Below are positions 17,593 through 26,391 of a DNA stretch of 64,000 nt, piece by piece. Where the stretch lies: positions 1-64,000 of the forward strand of contig JACMLN010000110.1 of assembly GCA_014379585.1 (NCBI GenBank). Direction: 5' to 3'. Both the position numbers and the translations under genes were made by a program. Each line of letters starts with the position of its first letter. Within the stretch, counting starts at the first letter, position 1. A model generated the notes under the pieces. The model made no database searches and was not told the DNA's origin. It was given only the letters and a program-made list of their open reading frames with translations. Source of the stretch: Gloeobacterales cyanobacterium ES-bin-313. Lineage in GTDB: Bacteria; Cyanobacteriota; Cyanobacteriia; Gloeobacterales; Gloeobacteraceae.

Positions 17593-18414
17593 TCAAAACT
17601 TCAAAGTACTAATTTGAGCAAGAGCGACGAGAATCCAGTTCCCTGCCGCCTCTTGGCCGAAAAGCAATGGACAGTAGGCAAGGGCGACTGCAGGTGCCTG
17701 CGCAAGCCACTGCTGCCGTTCTGATTCGCCTAAGTTGTGGCAGCCCTCAAGATCTTGGACAAACTGACAGTGGGCGATCACCTCTGCGGGTTCTCCACGC
17801 ACAATGGCGAGGCGTTGACGACCACGGCGGTAAACGGTGTGGAGGAGTTTCGCGGATTGTGTTGCCTCGATCAGACGGTACTGCTGTTGCCAGTCACCTA
17901 CAGGCAGTCCGGCTGTGTAGGCTACGCACTCAAAAGCAAGGCTGAGGGGGTCAGGGCCGGTTGAAGGGGTGCAAAGCGTGCCCAAGCGCAAGCCAAGGCG
18001 CATCGGCTCGAAGTGGCTGTAGGCAGAGGGATGGACGTAAGGCAGGGCATGGTCAGTATTCCAGGTTGCTCCGCTGACCACCAATTGCTGAATCAGCGTT
18101 GTCGTCGGCTGACAACTCTGCGTGGAGGGCATGATGGGCTTGCGGGTAGCCAAAGTTTCATAAAGATACGGGCGTTGGAGAATCCGGCCAATTTCACGGG
18201 CGATGCGATCAGCATCCCAAAACTTCGGGTCGAAGCGCAAAAGCAGACTGCCACTCGCAAGACTGGCACAGATCTGCGTCAGGCCAGGCAACATCGCGAG
18301 ATCGCGCTCTAGCTGTTCAGCCCAATTGGGGTCCGTTTCTATCCCTTCCAAAGACAAGTGCAAACGCCCTGGCACGCGGTTGGCCAGTGGCTTAATGGCT
18401 ATCGGCGTGTACAT
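17593..18414 (-). CDS. Protein with N-terminal HMA-like domain, function unknown
   Basis: The 273-residue product begins with a domain (about 10-85) that resembles the HMA2-type ferredoxin-like domain found before some cyanobacterial P-type ATPases. It has the VPGRLHL start and a tract resembling LPGLTQICAS followed by GSLLLRFD. It lacks the CxxC metal-binding pair of classic HMA domains. The rest (about 100-273) is not recognised and contains no membrane segment. The gene stands alone upstream of pgk on the same strand, 54 bases away. Confidence 0.6.
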   Translation of the reverse strand: MYTPIAIKPLANRVPGRLHLSLEGIETDPNWAEQLERDLAMLPGLTQICASLASGSLLLRFDPKFWDADRIAREIGRILQRPYLYETLATRKPIMPSTQSCQPTTTLIQQLVVSGATWNTDHALPYVHPSAYSHFEPMRLGLRLGTLCTPSTGPDPLSLAFECVAYTAGLPVGDWQQQYRLIEATQSAKLLHTVYRRGRQRLAIVRGEPAEVIAHCQFVQDLEGCHNLGESERQQWLAQAPAVALAYCPLLFGQEAAGNWILVALAQISTLKF

Positions 18415-18554
18415 TTGAGTGTTGCTACTCAGGCTTGAATGGAGCCTGCCGAAATAACGATATGGTGCCAGTATGAACGCGGGGATCGCTCATTAGGCAA
18501 GGATTTGGGAATTTTTTAAGAATTAGGATGATACCTCGTTGTCATGGCAAAACA

Positions 18555-18578
18555 AAACCCCCAGATTTCTGAGGGTTT
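18555..18578 (-). terminator. Terminator downstream of acpP
   Basis: AAACCC and CAG pair with CTG and GGGTTT (one internal mismatch). On the minus strand the hairpin is followed by the T-rich run TTTTGTTTTG, the form of a factor-independent terminator for acpP. Confidence 0.65.
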
Positions 18579-18616
18579 AGAACATGTCGTCAGGGAGAAT
18601 ACTGAATTTCGGTCGC

Positions 18617-18865
18617 TTATTCTTTGCCGAGGCGGCTACTGGTGTAATCCACCGCATCGCCAACCGTGGTAATCTTTTCGGCATCCTCGTCAGGGATCTC
18701 AATTTTAAATTCCTCTTCAAGGGCCATGACCAGTTCCACTTGGTCAAGTGAATCGGCGCCCAAATCATTGGCAAAGCTAGATGCACGGGTAACTTCAGCT
18801 TTTTCGACGGACAGTTGTTCGGCGACGATTTTGATTACGCGCTCATAAATATCGGATTCGCTCAT
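18617..18865 (-). CDS. acpP: Acyl carrier protein
   Basis: This 82-residue acidic protein carries growing fatty acyl chains on a phosphopantetheine arm. The attachment serine lies in [10 protein letters not shown], the invariant DSL motif. Helix II continues as VMALEEEF and helix III region as [16 protein letters not shown]. The ATG at 18865 follows GGAG and gives the normal ACP length. It is divergent from the DUF3084 gene and stands alone here, without fabF next to it. Confidence 0.96.
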   Translation of the reverse strand: MSESDIYERVIKIVAEQLSVEKAEVTRASSFANDLGADSLDQVELVMALEEEFKIEIPDEDAEKITTVGDAVDYTSSRLGKE

Positions 18866-19007
18866 GATTGTCTCCAAAAGAGTAGGGTTTCGGTTCACCA
18901 AGCTCCGTCGCCCGATTGCTGATAGTACACTGCTTTAGTCCTTTTTGGGCTACTCGGTGCTTAGAGAATTTGATTGGCGGTTTTGGGGAGGAAAAAGGGC
19001 AAAATGC

Positions 19008-19013
19008 TACAAT
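19008..19013 (+). promoter_or_regulatory. Candidate -10 element for the DUF3084 gene
   Basis: TACAAT fits a sigma-70 type -10 box and would start transcription about 20-25 bases before the ATG at 19042. A TTGGGG at 18983-18988 is only a weak -35 with long spacing, so the assignment is tentative. Confidence 0.35.
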
Positions 19014-19041
19014 TGCGCTAATTTCTTTGTCGTCGTCTAGC

Positions 19042-20373
19042 ATGTTTGGCGGTCTGTTACTCATCCTCGCCGTTTTGGTTTTGGGGGGCGTGATTGCCAC
19101 CCTCGGTGATCGTATTGGGTCAAAAATTGGCAAAGCACGCCTGAGTCTTTTCAACCTGCGCCCCAAAAAGACCGCTGTCCTCGTCACAATTTTTACAGGA
19201 GTGATGATTTCAGGGGTTTCGACGACTCTGATTTTGCTGGTTTCAGAACAGGCCCGGGTTGCTTTTTTTGAGTACGATCACCTCCAAACAGACCTTCAAG
19301 AAGCCCATCGCCAAAAAGAGGGAGCGCAAAAGCAGCTCCAGACCGCGCTTGCTCAGTCCCTTGAAGCCCAAAAGCGGCTCGGAGTTCTCAAAGCGCAGTT
19401 CCAATCGGCAGAGATCAGCCAGAAACGTATGGAGAAGCAGTTAGCACGCACCGACACCCAGGTGAAACTGCTCGAAGCCCAAAAGCAGAAAACGGAGATC
19501 CAGATTCTGGCCGTTGAGCGTCAAAAAGAATTGCTCAAAAGTGATGCAGTTTCCCTGCAAGCCAAGCTCAGAGTCCTCAAGGAAGAACGTAAAAATTTAA
19601 TTGCCCAAAATAACCAGATCGCCTTCAAACTTGCGGAGACTCAAAAGTTAGCTCGCAATCGTACCTATAGCTTTGCAGCCACCCTTGAAACGATCCGAAC
19701 GCAAGTCGATGCTTACGTCAACCAGCTTCACATCCAGGAAGTAATCTACAAACCCAACGAGCCGATCGCCGTAGTCGTCATTCCAGAGAATCTTTCTGCG
19801 GAACGCTCCCAAGAAGTGCTCAAGCAGATCCTCATTCAAGTCGAGAAAGCTGTGCGTAGCAATGGTGCAGAACCGCTACGCAATGAATCTAATGCCATTT
19901 TGATTTCTGTCGATCAAGTGCGAAGCCTCGTCAAACAGCTTGCGGAGCCAGGGGATCACGCCCTCCAAATTTATGCAGTTTCAAACTCTTTTAAGGGTGA
20001 ACCTGTGCAGATTAAAGGCAGAATTTCACCCAACAAGCTCCTCTTTCGTGCCGGAGATATCCTCGCAACGCAACAACTTGATCGCGATCTGTTGGTGACG
20101 AGCGATGAAAACTTTAATCCGTTGACCGACCTTTTCAAGAGCGTTAACCTTCGAGCCCGCAGTGCGGGAATTTTCGTGACGAGGGATAACAAAGTTGGCG
20201 GGATTTCGGTCGTAGATCTCGCCACAATGATTAGAGAACTTAAGAAGCAAATTGGCGATGAACCGATCACCGTCCAGGCGATTACACCCAAAGATATTTA
20301 TACGGCTGGTCCCCTCGCCCTGACCCTAGTAGCGGTGCAAAATGGAAGGGTGATCAGCAAAGCAGGCCAATGA
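19042..20373 (+). CDS. DUF3084 domain protein, membrane-anchored coiled coil
   Basis: This 443-residue protein is a member of the DUF3084 family typical of cyanobacteria. Two membrane helices near the N-terminus (about 3-22 and 48-70) flank a conserved basic loop (RIGSKIGKARLSLFNLRPKKT). A long coiled coil rich in Gln, Lys and Glu follows (about 85-220), then a conserved C-terminal globular domain. Its function is unknown. The ATG at 19042 starts at the first helix. Its stop overlaps the next gene by 4 bases, so the two products are probably made together. Confidence 0.82.
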   Translation: MFGGLLLILAVLVLGGVIATLGDRIGSKIGKARLSLFNLRPKKTAVLVTIFTGVMISGVSTTLILLVSEQARVAFFEYDHLQTDLQEAHRQKEGAQKQLQTALAQSLEAQKRLGVLKAQFQSAEISQKRMEKQLARTDTQVKLLEAQKQKTEIQILAVERQKELLKSDAVSLQAKLRVLKEERKNLIAQNNQIAFKLAETQKLARNRTYSFAATLETIRTQVDAYVNQLHIQEVIYKPNEPIAVVVIPENLSAERSQEVLKQILIQVEKAVRSNGAEPLRNESNAILISVDQVRSLVKQLAEPGDHALQIYAVSNSFKGEPVQIKGRISPNKLLFRAGDILATQQLDRDLLVTSDENFNPLTDLFKSVNLRARSAGIFVTRDNKVGGISVVDLATMIRELKKQIGDEPITVQAITPKDIYTAGPLALTLVAVQNGRVISKAGQ

Positions 20374-20780
20374 TTCTCGGCATCGATCCTGGCAAAGAAA
20401 AATGTGGTGTCGCCATCGTTGGTCTTGACCGCACGGTGCACTTGAGACAGGTGATTGCAAGCCGAGACTTTACCCAGCACGTTGATCGGCTTTTGGCAGA
20501 ATTTTCCGTTTCAACGGTGGTGATCGGAGACCAGACCACCTCGCGCTTCTGGCAAACCCTGTTGCGCAGTCGTTATCCAACTCTGCGCCTGATCGCCATC
20601 GATGAACGCCATAGTTCAGAACAAGCCCGTAGTCGCTACTGGCAACTCAATCCACCCCGTGGGCTGACCCGCATGTTGCCTGAGGGCTTTCGCCTCCCCC
20701 CAGAACCCTGGGACGATATCGTCGCCCTGATCTTGATCGAGCGCTACATGGGCAGTTTGGTCGATGCCGAGCGATCCTGA
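20370..20780 (+). CDS. RuvC/YqgF-like RNase H fold protein
   Basis: This 136-residue protein has the RNase H-like nuclease fold used by Holliday junction resolvases: ILGIDPGKEKCGVAIV at the N-terminus with the first catalytic Asp, VVIGDQTTS in the middle, IDERHSSE, and a final acidic segment EPWDDIVALI. It may process RNA or DNA ends. It is distinct from the true RuvX at 27767-28234. It overlaps the DUF3084 gene by ATGA. Confidence 0.8.
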   Translation: MILGIDPGKEKCGVAIVGLDRTVHLRQVIASRDFTQHVDRLLAEFSVSTVVIGDQTTSRFWQTLLRSRYPTLRLIAIDERHSSEQARSRYWQLNPPRGLTRMLPEGFRLPPEPWDDIVALILIERYMGSLVDAERS

Positions 20781-20815
20781 CGCTAGAATGTAAAGAGTTA
20801 TTGAGAGCCTTAACT

Positions 20816-21721
20816 ATGACCGTGACTTATCCGCGCAAATTTCGCGATCAGTTTGGAGCTAGAGAAATCTTGGACATCGTGGTGCGCGATCAAGAAATTC
20901 AAAATATCACTTTGAATCGTTATCGCTACTCAGAACAGCGTGCCTGCAAAGATCTGACGGGTTTGATCGAGCGCCTCAACGGTCAAAATCGCGAACTGAT
21001 CCGCGACATCTCTCGGCATATCCACGACGAAGCCCGCCATGCCCAATGGTTGACAGATCTGCTCTACGACCTCGGTGCAGACTTAGATACACCGCCTGGC
21101 CCGTCCTATATTGACGAATTTGAGCGCCTGCTGGACGACGACGGCGGCACCCCAGGCAAAGACCTCGACCTCGACACGTTTATGATCGATACGCTCGCTG
21201 CGATCAACGTCACCGAAAAGCGTGGCTGCCTATACTTCTCGGCGCACATTCACGCCCTCAAACATGCCGAGCAGACCGAAGAGAATTTGGCTATCCGCGA
21301 GACCCTCGAAAAGATTCTCCCCGAAGAAGCAGGCCATGTCCGCTGGGGAAACCGTTGGCTCGCCCAGATGGCTCGCACCAGCCCCAAAAATGCCGAGCGG
21401 GTCGAAGAGGCCAAGCGCAAGTACACCGCTATCGAACATGCGGCTTTTGAAGTTGGCATGGATGTCACCCTTGGCGCCGAAGTGCGCAGGCTTCAGCGCC
21501 TCGTCGAGATCGCCGATACGATGCCGCTCTGGGATCGCCCTGGTTACTTGCTTGAGCACTTGCCACGCATTCTGCCTGAGACCCAAGCCGCCCGCTTCAG
21601 TCTCGCTCAAGTTGCCTTCAAGCGCGATCCGGCCATGTTCGTTCAGAAATTCTTGCCTTCGCTGTTCAATCTCACTCAGCCCAAAGATCAGGCCAAGAGT
21701 GAAGCTGCCGCTTTCAACTAA
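20816..21721 (+). CDS. Putative diiron ferritin-like protein
   Basis: The 301-residue product has four carboxylate/histidine positions spaced as in four-helix-bundle diiron proteins: Glu40, Glu72-x-x-His75 (DEARH), Glu134, and Glu171-x-x-His174 (EEAGH). This is the pattern of ferritin-like oxygenases and ferroxidases. The remaining C-terminal 120 residues are alpha-helical in appearance and not recognised. Which substrate it oxidises, if any, is unknown. The ATG at 20816 was preferred to a TTG at 20801. It follows the RuvC-like gene by 35 bases and ends with a strong terminator. Confidence 0.7.
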   Translation: MTVTYPRKFRDQFGAREILDIVVRDQEIQNITLNRYRYSEQRACKDLTGLIERLNGQNRELIRDISRHIHDEARHAQWLTDLLYDLGADLDTPPGPSYIDEFERLLDDDGGTPGKDLDLDTFMIDTLAAINVTEKRGCLYFSAHIHALKHAEQTEENLAIRETLEKILPEEAGHVRWGNRWLAQMARTSPKNAERVEEAKRKYTAIEHAAFEVGMDVTLGAEVRRLQRLVEIADTMPLWDRPGYLLEHLPRILPETQAARFSLAQVAFKRDPAMFVQKFLPSLFNLTQPKDQAKSEAAAFN

Positions 21722-21764
21722 CTGACATCGCTGTAGTAAAGTAATCGCTTTCAATGCGCTGATG

Positions 21765-21792
21765 CCCCCTTTCTAGACTTCTAGAGAGGGGG
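21765..21792 (+). terminator. Terminator after the diiron protein gene
   Basis: A 13-bp stem with one G-T pair (CCCCCTTTCTAGA with TCTAGAGAGGGGG) around a 2-base turn is followed by ACTCTTTTTCG. It overlaps the end of the convergent DUF309 gene, so it probably serves both. Confidence 0.75.
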
Positions 21793-22165
21793 ACTCTTTT
21801 TCGTATTGAATCTGGGGAATGGTTTGGAGATCGAAAGCTTGGATCTGCTCTTGACCAAGTTCTTGAAGTCTTTCGAGGCAAGTGCTGCTTTTGTCTAAGA
21901 GCGACTCGACGTCTATGCCTAAGTACTCAGGGGCAAAATATTCGAGACGCCGAATGCCTGTGGAGAGAAGGATCACGCCACCTTTCCAGTTGCCGTTGCC
22001 TAAATGGTAGTAGGCGACAGCCAGTTGCAAGATGCCCTGATAAAAAAGCCTTAGAGGATGGAGGGCGTCCATCCACAGCGCCTCAAGGGTGTCGTGGCAA
22101 GCGTAAAATTCCCGCTGATTAAATTCCTCAAGCCCTCGCCAGAAGGTTTCGGGTAAGTCATTCAC
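21773..22165 (-). CDS. DUF309 domain protein
   Basis: This 130-residue protein matches the DUF309 family: a helical fold with the conserved pattern NQREFYACHDTLEALW near residues 15-30 and FYQGILQLAVAYYHL near 41-55. A conserved Gly-rich turn (GNGNWKGG) follows. The family is common in cyanobacteria and Bacilli and its function is unknown. The His and Glu of the first motif could bind a metal. The gene lies 30 bases downstream of rplI on the same strand. Confidence 0.85.
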   Translation of the reverse strand: MNDLPETFWRGLEEFNQREFYACHDTLEALWMDALHPLRLFYQGILQLAVAYYHLGNGNWKGGVILLSTGIRRLEYFAPEYLGIDVESLLDKSSTCLERLQELGQEQIQAFDLQTIPQIQYEKESPSLEV

Positions 22166-22195
22166 CGAAAGTCCTCCACGAAGCCAGAGTTTTTA

Positions 22196-22651
22196 TTATT
22201 GGGGATTGACTTGGATGCGTACGGTGGCGAAGACATCGGCGTAGACCCGTGCCTTGATGGCGTAGACCCCTGTCGTTTTGATCGGCTCTTCGATGGTGAT
22301 CTCGCGGCGATCCAAGGTGATCCCAGTTTTGCTGGCCACCACATCAGCCACATCTTGGGCAGTGACGGTTCCAAACAGTTGGTTGCCATCTTCACCGACG
22401 GGGGCTGAAATCTCGAAGAAGCTGTGGGCTTCGAGAGTCTTCTTGGTTTCTAAAGCTTCGGCGCGGAGCTTGGCGGCAATTTCACGCTGCTTGGCGAGGC
22501 GTTGCTCGGCTTCTTTGATGATGCCAGCCGTTGCTTTGACCGCCAATCCTTGGGGGATCAAAAAGTTACGTGCGTAGCCAGGAGCCACTTCTACCAATGT
22601 TCCGGCTTTGCCGAGGGTGGTTACATCTTTCTTCAGTACGATCTTAGTCAT
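22196..22651 (-). CDS. rplI: 50S ribosomal protein L9
   Basis: This 151-residue protein binds 23S rRNA and stabilises the L1-stalk side of the large subunit. The N-terminal domain (KIVLKKDVTTLGKAGTLVEV, then GYARNFLIPQGLA) and the connecting long helix with many Lys, Arg and Glu are typical. The C-terminal domain begins near residue 78. The ATG at 22651 is preceded by a GGGAG-type site. Downstream on the same strand is the DUF309 gene. Confidence 0.97.
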   Translation of the reverse strand: MTKIVLKKDVTTLGKAGTLVEVAPGYARNFLIPQGLAVKATAGIIKEAEQRLAKQREIAAKLRAEALETKKTLEAHSFFEISAPVGEDGNQLFGTVTAQDVADVVASKTGITLDRREITIEEPIKTTGVYAIKARVYADVFATVRIQVNPQ

Positions 22652-22698
22652 GCCTGCGCTCCCTGCGCCCACTCAATTCACAAGTCTCCAATTATACA

Positions 22699-22914
22699 CT
22701 ACCAATCGCCATCGTCACCGGGATTTTCAGGTTCCGCTTCAGCAGTTGGCCATTCGCCCACACCTGGTTCTGGCCAGATATCCGGCTCCCCAGCCCGCAC
22801 CCAGCGGCTGAGATCCTCCAAGAGCTTGGCTTCTCCCGTTTCGTAGTCTGCGGAATTCGCCTCAGGTTGATCTCCTGAGTCGTAGTCGCTAGTTGGCTCA
22901 AAAGGATCCGTCAC
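22699..22914 (-). CDS. Small acidic protein of unknown function
   Basis: This 71-residue protein is strongly acidic and rich in Asp, Glu, Pro and Gly, with a central helix-forming stretch LLEDLSRWVRAG. It has no Cys and no membrane segment. The GTG start at 22914 follows AGG at a suitable distance. It lies 47 bases upstream of rplI on the same strand. Small acidic proteins of this kind are seen in cyanobacteria, but no family is recognised. Confidence 0.5.
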   Translation of the reverse strand: MTDPFEPTSDYDSGDQPEANSADYETGEAKLLEDLSRWVRAGEPDIWPEPGVGEWPTAEAEPENPGDDGDW

Positions 22915-22977
22915 ATGTAGCCTGCAAGTTTCATGACAGCGTTCGGGCTGTCCTAGGGATCAGTATTGCATAATGTA

Positions 22978-23050
22978 TACCCCCAACCGGATTCGAACCG
23001 GTGTCGCCTCCGTGAAAGGGAGGTGTCCTAGGCCTCTAGACGATGGGGGC
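22978..23050 (-). tRNA. tRNA-Glu (UUC)
   Basis: Read on the minus strand, the 73-base sequence folds into a full cloverleaf: acceptor stem GCCCCCA, anticodon stem CCTCC/GGAGG around the loop CTTTCAC (anticodon TTC) and T-arm CCGGTTCGAATCCGG. The CCA end is not encoded. In cyanobacteria the charged tRNA-Glu also feeds tetrapyrrole synthesis. Confidence 0.96.
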
Positions 23051-23108
23051 GTAGCACGATCAAACAGTGTAGCGAAGTTTACGGACTCTGTACAGGGTTT
23101 CAGAAAAT

Positions 23109-24056
23109 TTAGTGGGCCGCGAGCAATTCTACCTCCATACTTTTGACTTCATAGCGCCAGAAATCGTCGGCGAGCAGCGTGTTTGGAAAGATGGCCTCGG
23201 CTTCTTTGCGCATTTCGATCAGACCGGCAAATTCGTAGCGGGGGCTGAAGTGGGTGAGAATCAACTGGCGCACCTGGGCTTGCTGGGCAACTTGGGCAGC
23301 CATGGTCGCTGTCGAGTGCATTCCCCGTTCCGCAAGGGCAAGATCTGCGGCCATATAGGTGGATTCGTGGATGAGCACATCTGCGTCCCAGGCGAGTTCG
23401 ATGGCGTTGGCAGTAAAGATCGTGTCGCTACAGTAGGTCAGTTTGCGTCCACGGCGCTTGGGGCCCACCAGCGTGCGCCCGTCAATGGTGGTGCCATCTT
23501 CGAGGGTGACTTTGCCCCCGGCCTTCAATTGGCCATAGAGCGGTCCAAAGGGAATCCCCAGAGCTTGCGCTTGATCGGTATCGAACCGCCCTGGTTGATC
23601 CGCCTCGATCACACTAAACCCGTAGGCAGTGACGCGATGTTTGAGGGGTTTACAGATGACGGTAAATTCGGCATCCCGGCAGACCACTCCTGGCTCGATG
23701 ATCTGCACATGGATGGGATAGTTCAGGTGCGTCTCACTGAAGCGCAGGCACGCCTGGACATATTCTTTGAGACCGGGGGGCCCGTAAAGTGTCACCGGAG
23801 TACTACCACCACTGCCGAGGGCGCGACTGGCCAATAGACCAATGAGGCCGAACAGATGATCGCCGTGGAGATGGGTGAAAAAGATTTTCTCTAACTGGCT
23901 AAGGCGCAGAGGAGAGCGCAGTACTTGATGCTGGGTGCCCTCGCCACAGTCGAACAGCCAAAGGGTCGCCCGCTGGGGCAACTGGAGAGCAATCGATGTA
24001 ACATTGCGGGCCTTTGTCGGGGTGCCGCTGCTGGTGCCTAAAAAAGTAATCTGCAT
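23109..24056 (-). CDS. rnz: Ribonuclease Z
   Basis: This 315-residue enzyme cuts the 3' trailers off tRNA precursors. It has the metallo-beta-lactamase zinc motif THLHGDH at 61-67, the N-terminal [10 protein letters not shown], and further ligand segments SDTIFT and HESTY, with the C-terminal LTHFSPRY histidine. The length is that of the short RNase Z. tRNA-Glu lies 59 bases downstream on the same strand and, like tRNA-Ser here, lacks an encoded CCA, so this enzyme is needed for its maturation. Confidence 0.95.
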   Translation of the reverse strand: MQITFLGTSSGTPTKARNVTSIALQLPQRATLWLFDCGEGTQHQVLRSPLRLSQLEKIFFTHLHGDHLFGLIGLLASRALGSGGSTPVTLYGPPGLKEYVQACLRFSETHLNYPIHVQIIEPGVVCRDAEFTVICKPLKHRVTAYGFSVIEADQPGRFDTDQAQALGIPFGPLYGQLKAGGKVTLEDGTTIDGRTLVGPKRRGRKLTYCSDTIFTANAIELAWDADVLIHESTYMAADLALAERGMHSTATMAAQVAQQAQVRQLILTHFSPRYEFAGLIEMRKEAEAIFPNTLLADDFWRYEVKSMEVELLAAH

Positions 24057-24126
24057 TCTTCAATGCTAGCGCGACCCAAATCAGGGCAGGTACTGCTCTG
24101 TTAGGATCGAAGCGCTTCGCCTTACT

Positions 24127-25713
24127 TTGCCTGTGTCTTTTTCTGAGGAAGTTCGCCTCTTCGATCTGCCTGCCCACAGCGCCGACGACTTGCTGGTCAT
24201 TTTTGCCTTTCCGAATACCTACGAACTCGGTATCACGAGCTTGGGCTATCAAGTTGTCTGGAAAATTCTTGCCACTTGCCCTGGGGTTCAGGTTGCTCGC
24301 CTCTTTACAGATTGCCATGAGCCTTTACCGAAGCAGCCAGACTTGTTCGGTTTTTCGTTTTCTTGGGAGCTGGACTACGGGAATATATTGACGTTGCTCG
24401 AATCGCAACGCATCCCGATTTGGGCATCAGAACGCAGCGACGACCATCCGTTAGTTTTCGGTGGTGGACCTGTATTTACTGCCAACCCGGAGCCGTTCGC
24501 GCCCTTCTTTGATTTTTTCCTGCTTGGGGACGGCGAAGAACTGTTGATCGAAGTCCAGAACGCGTTGCGGGAAGTGCGTTCGGCGGACAGACAGACCAAA
24601 CTCAAGCATCTCGCCCAAATTTCTGGTGTCTACGTTCCCAGCTTTTACCCCGTTGAATACCTCGATCACGATTCCCACTTAGACACTGTTCCTCTCACCC
24701 GCCGGACATGGCGCGGGGAGACCCTTTCAGCCTCCTCTGTGGTCACAGAACATTCGGCTTGGCCTGGAATCTATATGGTCGAGGTGGTGCGATCCTGCCC
24801 AGAAATGTGCCGTTTTTGTCTGGCGAGCTATTTGACCTTGCCTTTTCGGGTTCCCGATGTCGAGACCACGTTGATTCCGCTCATCGAAAAGGGTTTGAAA
24901 GTAACGGATCGCCTCGGTTTACTCGGTGCGTCGATCACCCAACACCCGCAGTTTGAAGCGTTGATCGATTACTTGGCCGCTCCAGAACGTGCTCAAGTCC
25001 GCGTCAGTCTCTCTTCGGTGCGCACCAACACCCTCACACCCAAACTCTGTGAAACCCTGGTGGCGCGGGGCAGTCAGTCGGTGACCATCGCCATCGAAAG
25101 CGGTTCGGAACGCCTGCGGCAGATCATTAATAAGAAACTCAGCAATGCCGAAATCCTAGAGGCCGCCCAAGTCGCTGTCGCTTCGGGTCTGCAAGGTCTG
25201 AAACTCTATGGGATGTGCGGAGTCCCCGGCGAAATCGATAGCGATCTTGATGAAACTGTGGCCTTACTCCTCCAACTCAAGAAGCAACATCGCAGTCTGC
25301 GTCTCAGTTTTGGATGTAGTACATTTGTTCCCAAAGCGCAAACCCCTTTTCAGCGCTACGGGGTCTCGACGAGTGCTGAGAAGAAATTACAAAAGCTCCA
25401 GAAACAATTGCGACCCCACGGCATCGATTTTCGCCCCGAAAGCTACAACTGGTCAGTGATCCAGGCTTTAATTTCCCGAGGAGATCGGCGGGTCGCTCAA
25501 GTGCTCGAACGCGCTCGCCACTACGGTCAGACCCTCGGCAGTTTCCGGCGTGCTTTCAAAGATTTGAAGGGAGAACTGCCACCCCTCGATTACTACGTTC
25601 ATACCAACTGGGATGAAACGACCCGCCTTCCCTGGCAGCATTTACTCTCCGAAAGTAACGGCGCGATGCTCGAAAAACACAGCGCCCTTGCCCAACGGGT
25701 CATGGCACTGTAA
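24127..25713 (+). CDS. Radical SAM protein with B12-binding-like N-terminal domain
   Basis: This 528-residue protein has an N-terminal alpha/beta domain like those that bind cobalamin in this superfamily (about 1-180, with PDLFGFSFSWELD). The radical SAM core follows, with the cluster motif CPEMCRFC (C-x3-C-x2-C) near 224. It matches the uncharacterised group TIGR03960 (radical SAM, fused type), whose substrate is not known. The TTG at 24127 is used here; a GTG at 24133 is equally possible. It is divergent from rnz, with 70 bases between. Confidence 0.82.
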   Translation: MPVSFSEEVRLFDLPAHSADDLLVIFAFPNTYELGITSLGYQVVWKILATCPGVQVARLFTDCHEPLPKQPDLFGFSFSWELDYGNILTLLESQRIPIWASERSDDHPLVFGGGPVFTANPEPFAPFFDFFLLGDGEELLIEVQNALREVRSADRQTKLKHLAQISGVYVPSFYPVEYLDHDSHLDTVPLTRRTWRGETLSASSVVTEHSAWPGIYMVEVVRSCPEMCRFCLASYLTLPFRVPDVETTLIPLIEKGLKVTDRLGLLGASITQHPQFEALIDYLAAPERAQVRVSLSSVRTNTLTPKLCETLVARGSQSVTIAIESGSERLRQIINKKLSNAEILEAAQVAVASGLQGLKLYGMCGVPGEIDSDLDETVALLLQLKKQHRSLRLSFGCSTFVPKAQTPFQRYGVSTSAEKKLQKLQKQLRPHGIDFRPESYNWSVIQALISRGDRRVAQVLERARHYGQTLGSFRRAFKDLKGELPPLDYYVHTNWDETTRLPWQHLLSESNGAMLEKHSALAQRVMAL

Positions 25714-25825
25714 ACGGATATAAACCAAAGTTTGCGATGTGCAAACACCTGTAAATCCTCGCTCACAATTCTCATCGTTCTTCCAAAATTTTGTTAGAAG
25801 TAGGCATCATTGTTGGGCCACTGCA

Positions 25826-26029
25826 ATGTTCAATGCACTTACCCAGGCTATTCGTAACCGCGATCGGCAATCAGCTGAAGCCGCTATCGCTTCCCTCCAG
25901 AGCCGCATGAGCCGCGAGCGTATCTTCGAGCTACTGATCGCTTCTGTCGAGCAACTCGCTTGGGAAGAAGGCGACTCCGTCGCAGCCCAATGGCTCCTAC
26001 GTCGTCCCGCCGCCCGTTCTCGCTACTAA
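25826..26029 (+). CDS. Small helical protein of unknown function
   Basis: This 67-residue protein is predicted to be helical and rich in Ala, Arg and Gln, with no Cys or membrane segment. The ATG at 25826 was chosen because the upstream codons read like non-coding sequence. Its last bases overlap the stop of the convergent gene at 26026. No family is recognised, and the codon pattern is the main support for it being a gene. Confidence 0.5.
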   Translation: MFNALTQAIRNRDRQSAEAAIASLQSRMSRERIFELLIASVEQLAWEEGDSVAAQWLLRRPAARSRY

Positions 26030-26223
26030 ACTTCGCGTTCCGAGAGTTGTACCACTTCGAGCTTAGAAAATTGCCAACTGCCCGCAGGAGAATCCACTGG
26101 AAATCCATTGGTTCGCAGCACGATGTAGTAGAGGGGATTACTAGCATCTGGTTCCACTTTGTAACCCCGTGCTTTTAACTTGCGTACCGCCTGTTGAAAA
26201 AGGCGATCCAAAACATTGCTCAT
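26026..26223 (-). CDS. Small protein of unknown function
   Basis: This 65-residue protein has an N-terminal helix (LFQQAVRKLKARGYKVEPD) followed by short strands (PLYYIVLRTNGFPVD, WQFSKLEVVQL). The ATG at 26223 follows AGG closely. Its stop overlaps that of the convergent small gene. A compact alpha/beta fold is suggested by the pattern, but no family was recognised. Confidence 0.5.
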   Translation of the reverse strand: MSNVLDRLFQQAVRKLKARGYKVEPDASNPLYYIVLRTNGFPVDSPAGSWQFSKLEVVQLSEREV

Positions 26224-26391
26224 GCGCCTGCGGAGATCCAGCACCCAAAACGTTAACACGGAACCTGTACCGAAAGGAACAGCACTGGGAAACTGTGCTT
26301 TTAGCTACCATTTGTTACGTTCTTTCACAGATCGAAGAATCGGGGATCGCGTCTAGCTAGGATGATCCCAGACACATTTTGGCTGAGAATC

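Noticed and set aside
23112-23837. 241-codon open frame opposite rnz
   Set aside because: It lies within the rnz gene on the other strand; rnz has complete active-site motifs and explains the region.
25730-25746. GTTTGC/GCAAAC hairpin after the radical SAM gene
   Set aside because: The stem is only six base pairs and has no T-tract, so it is too weak to call a terminator.
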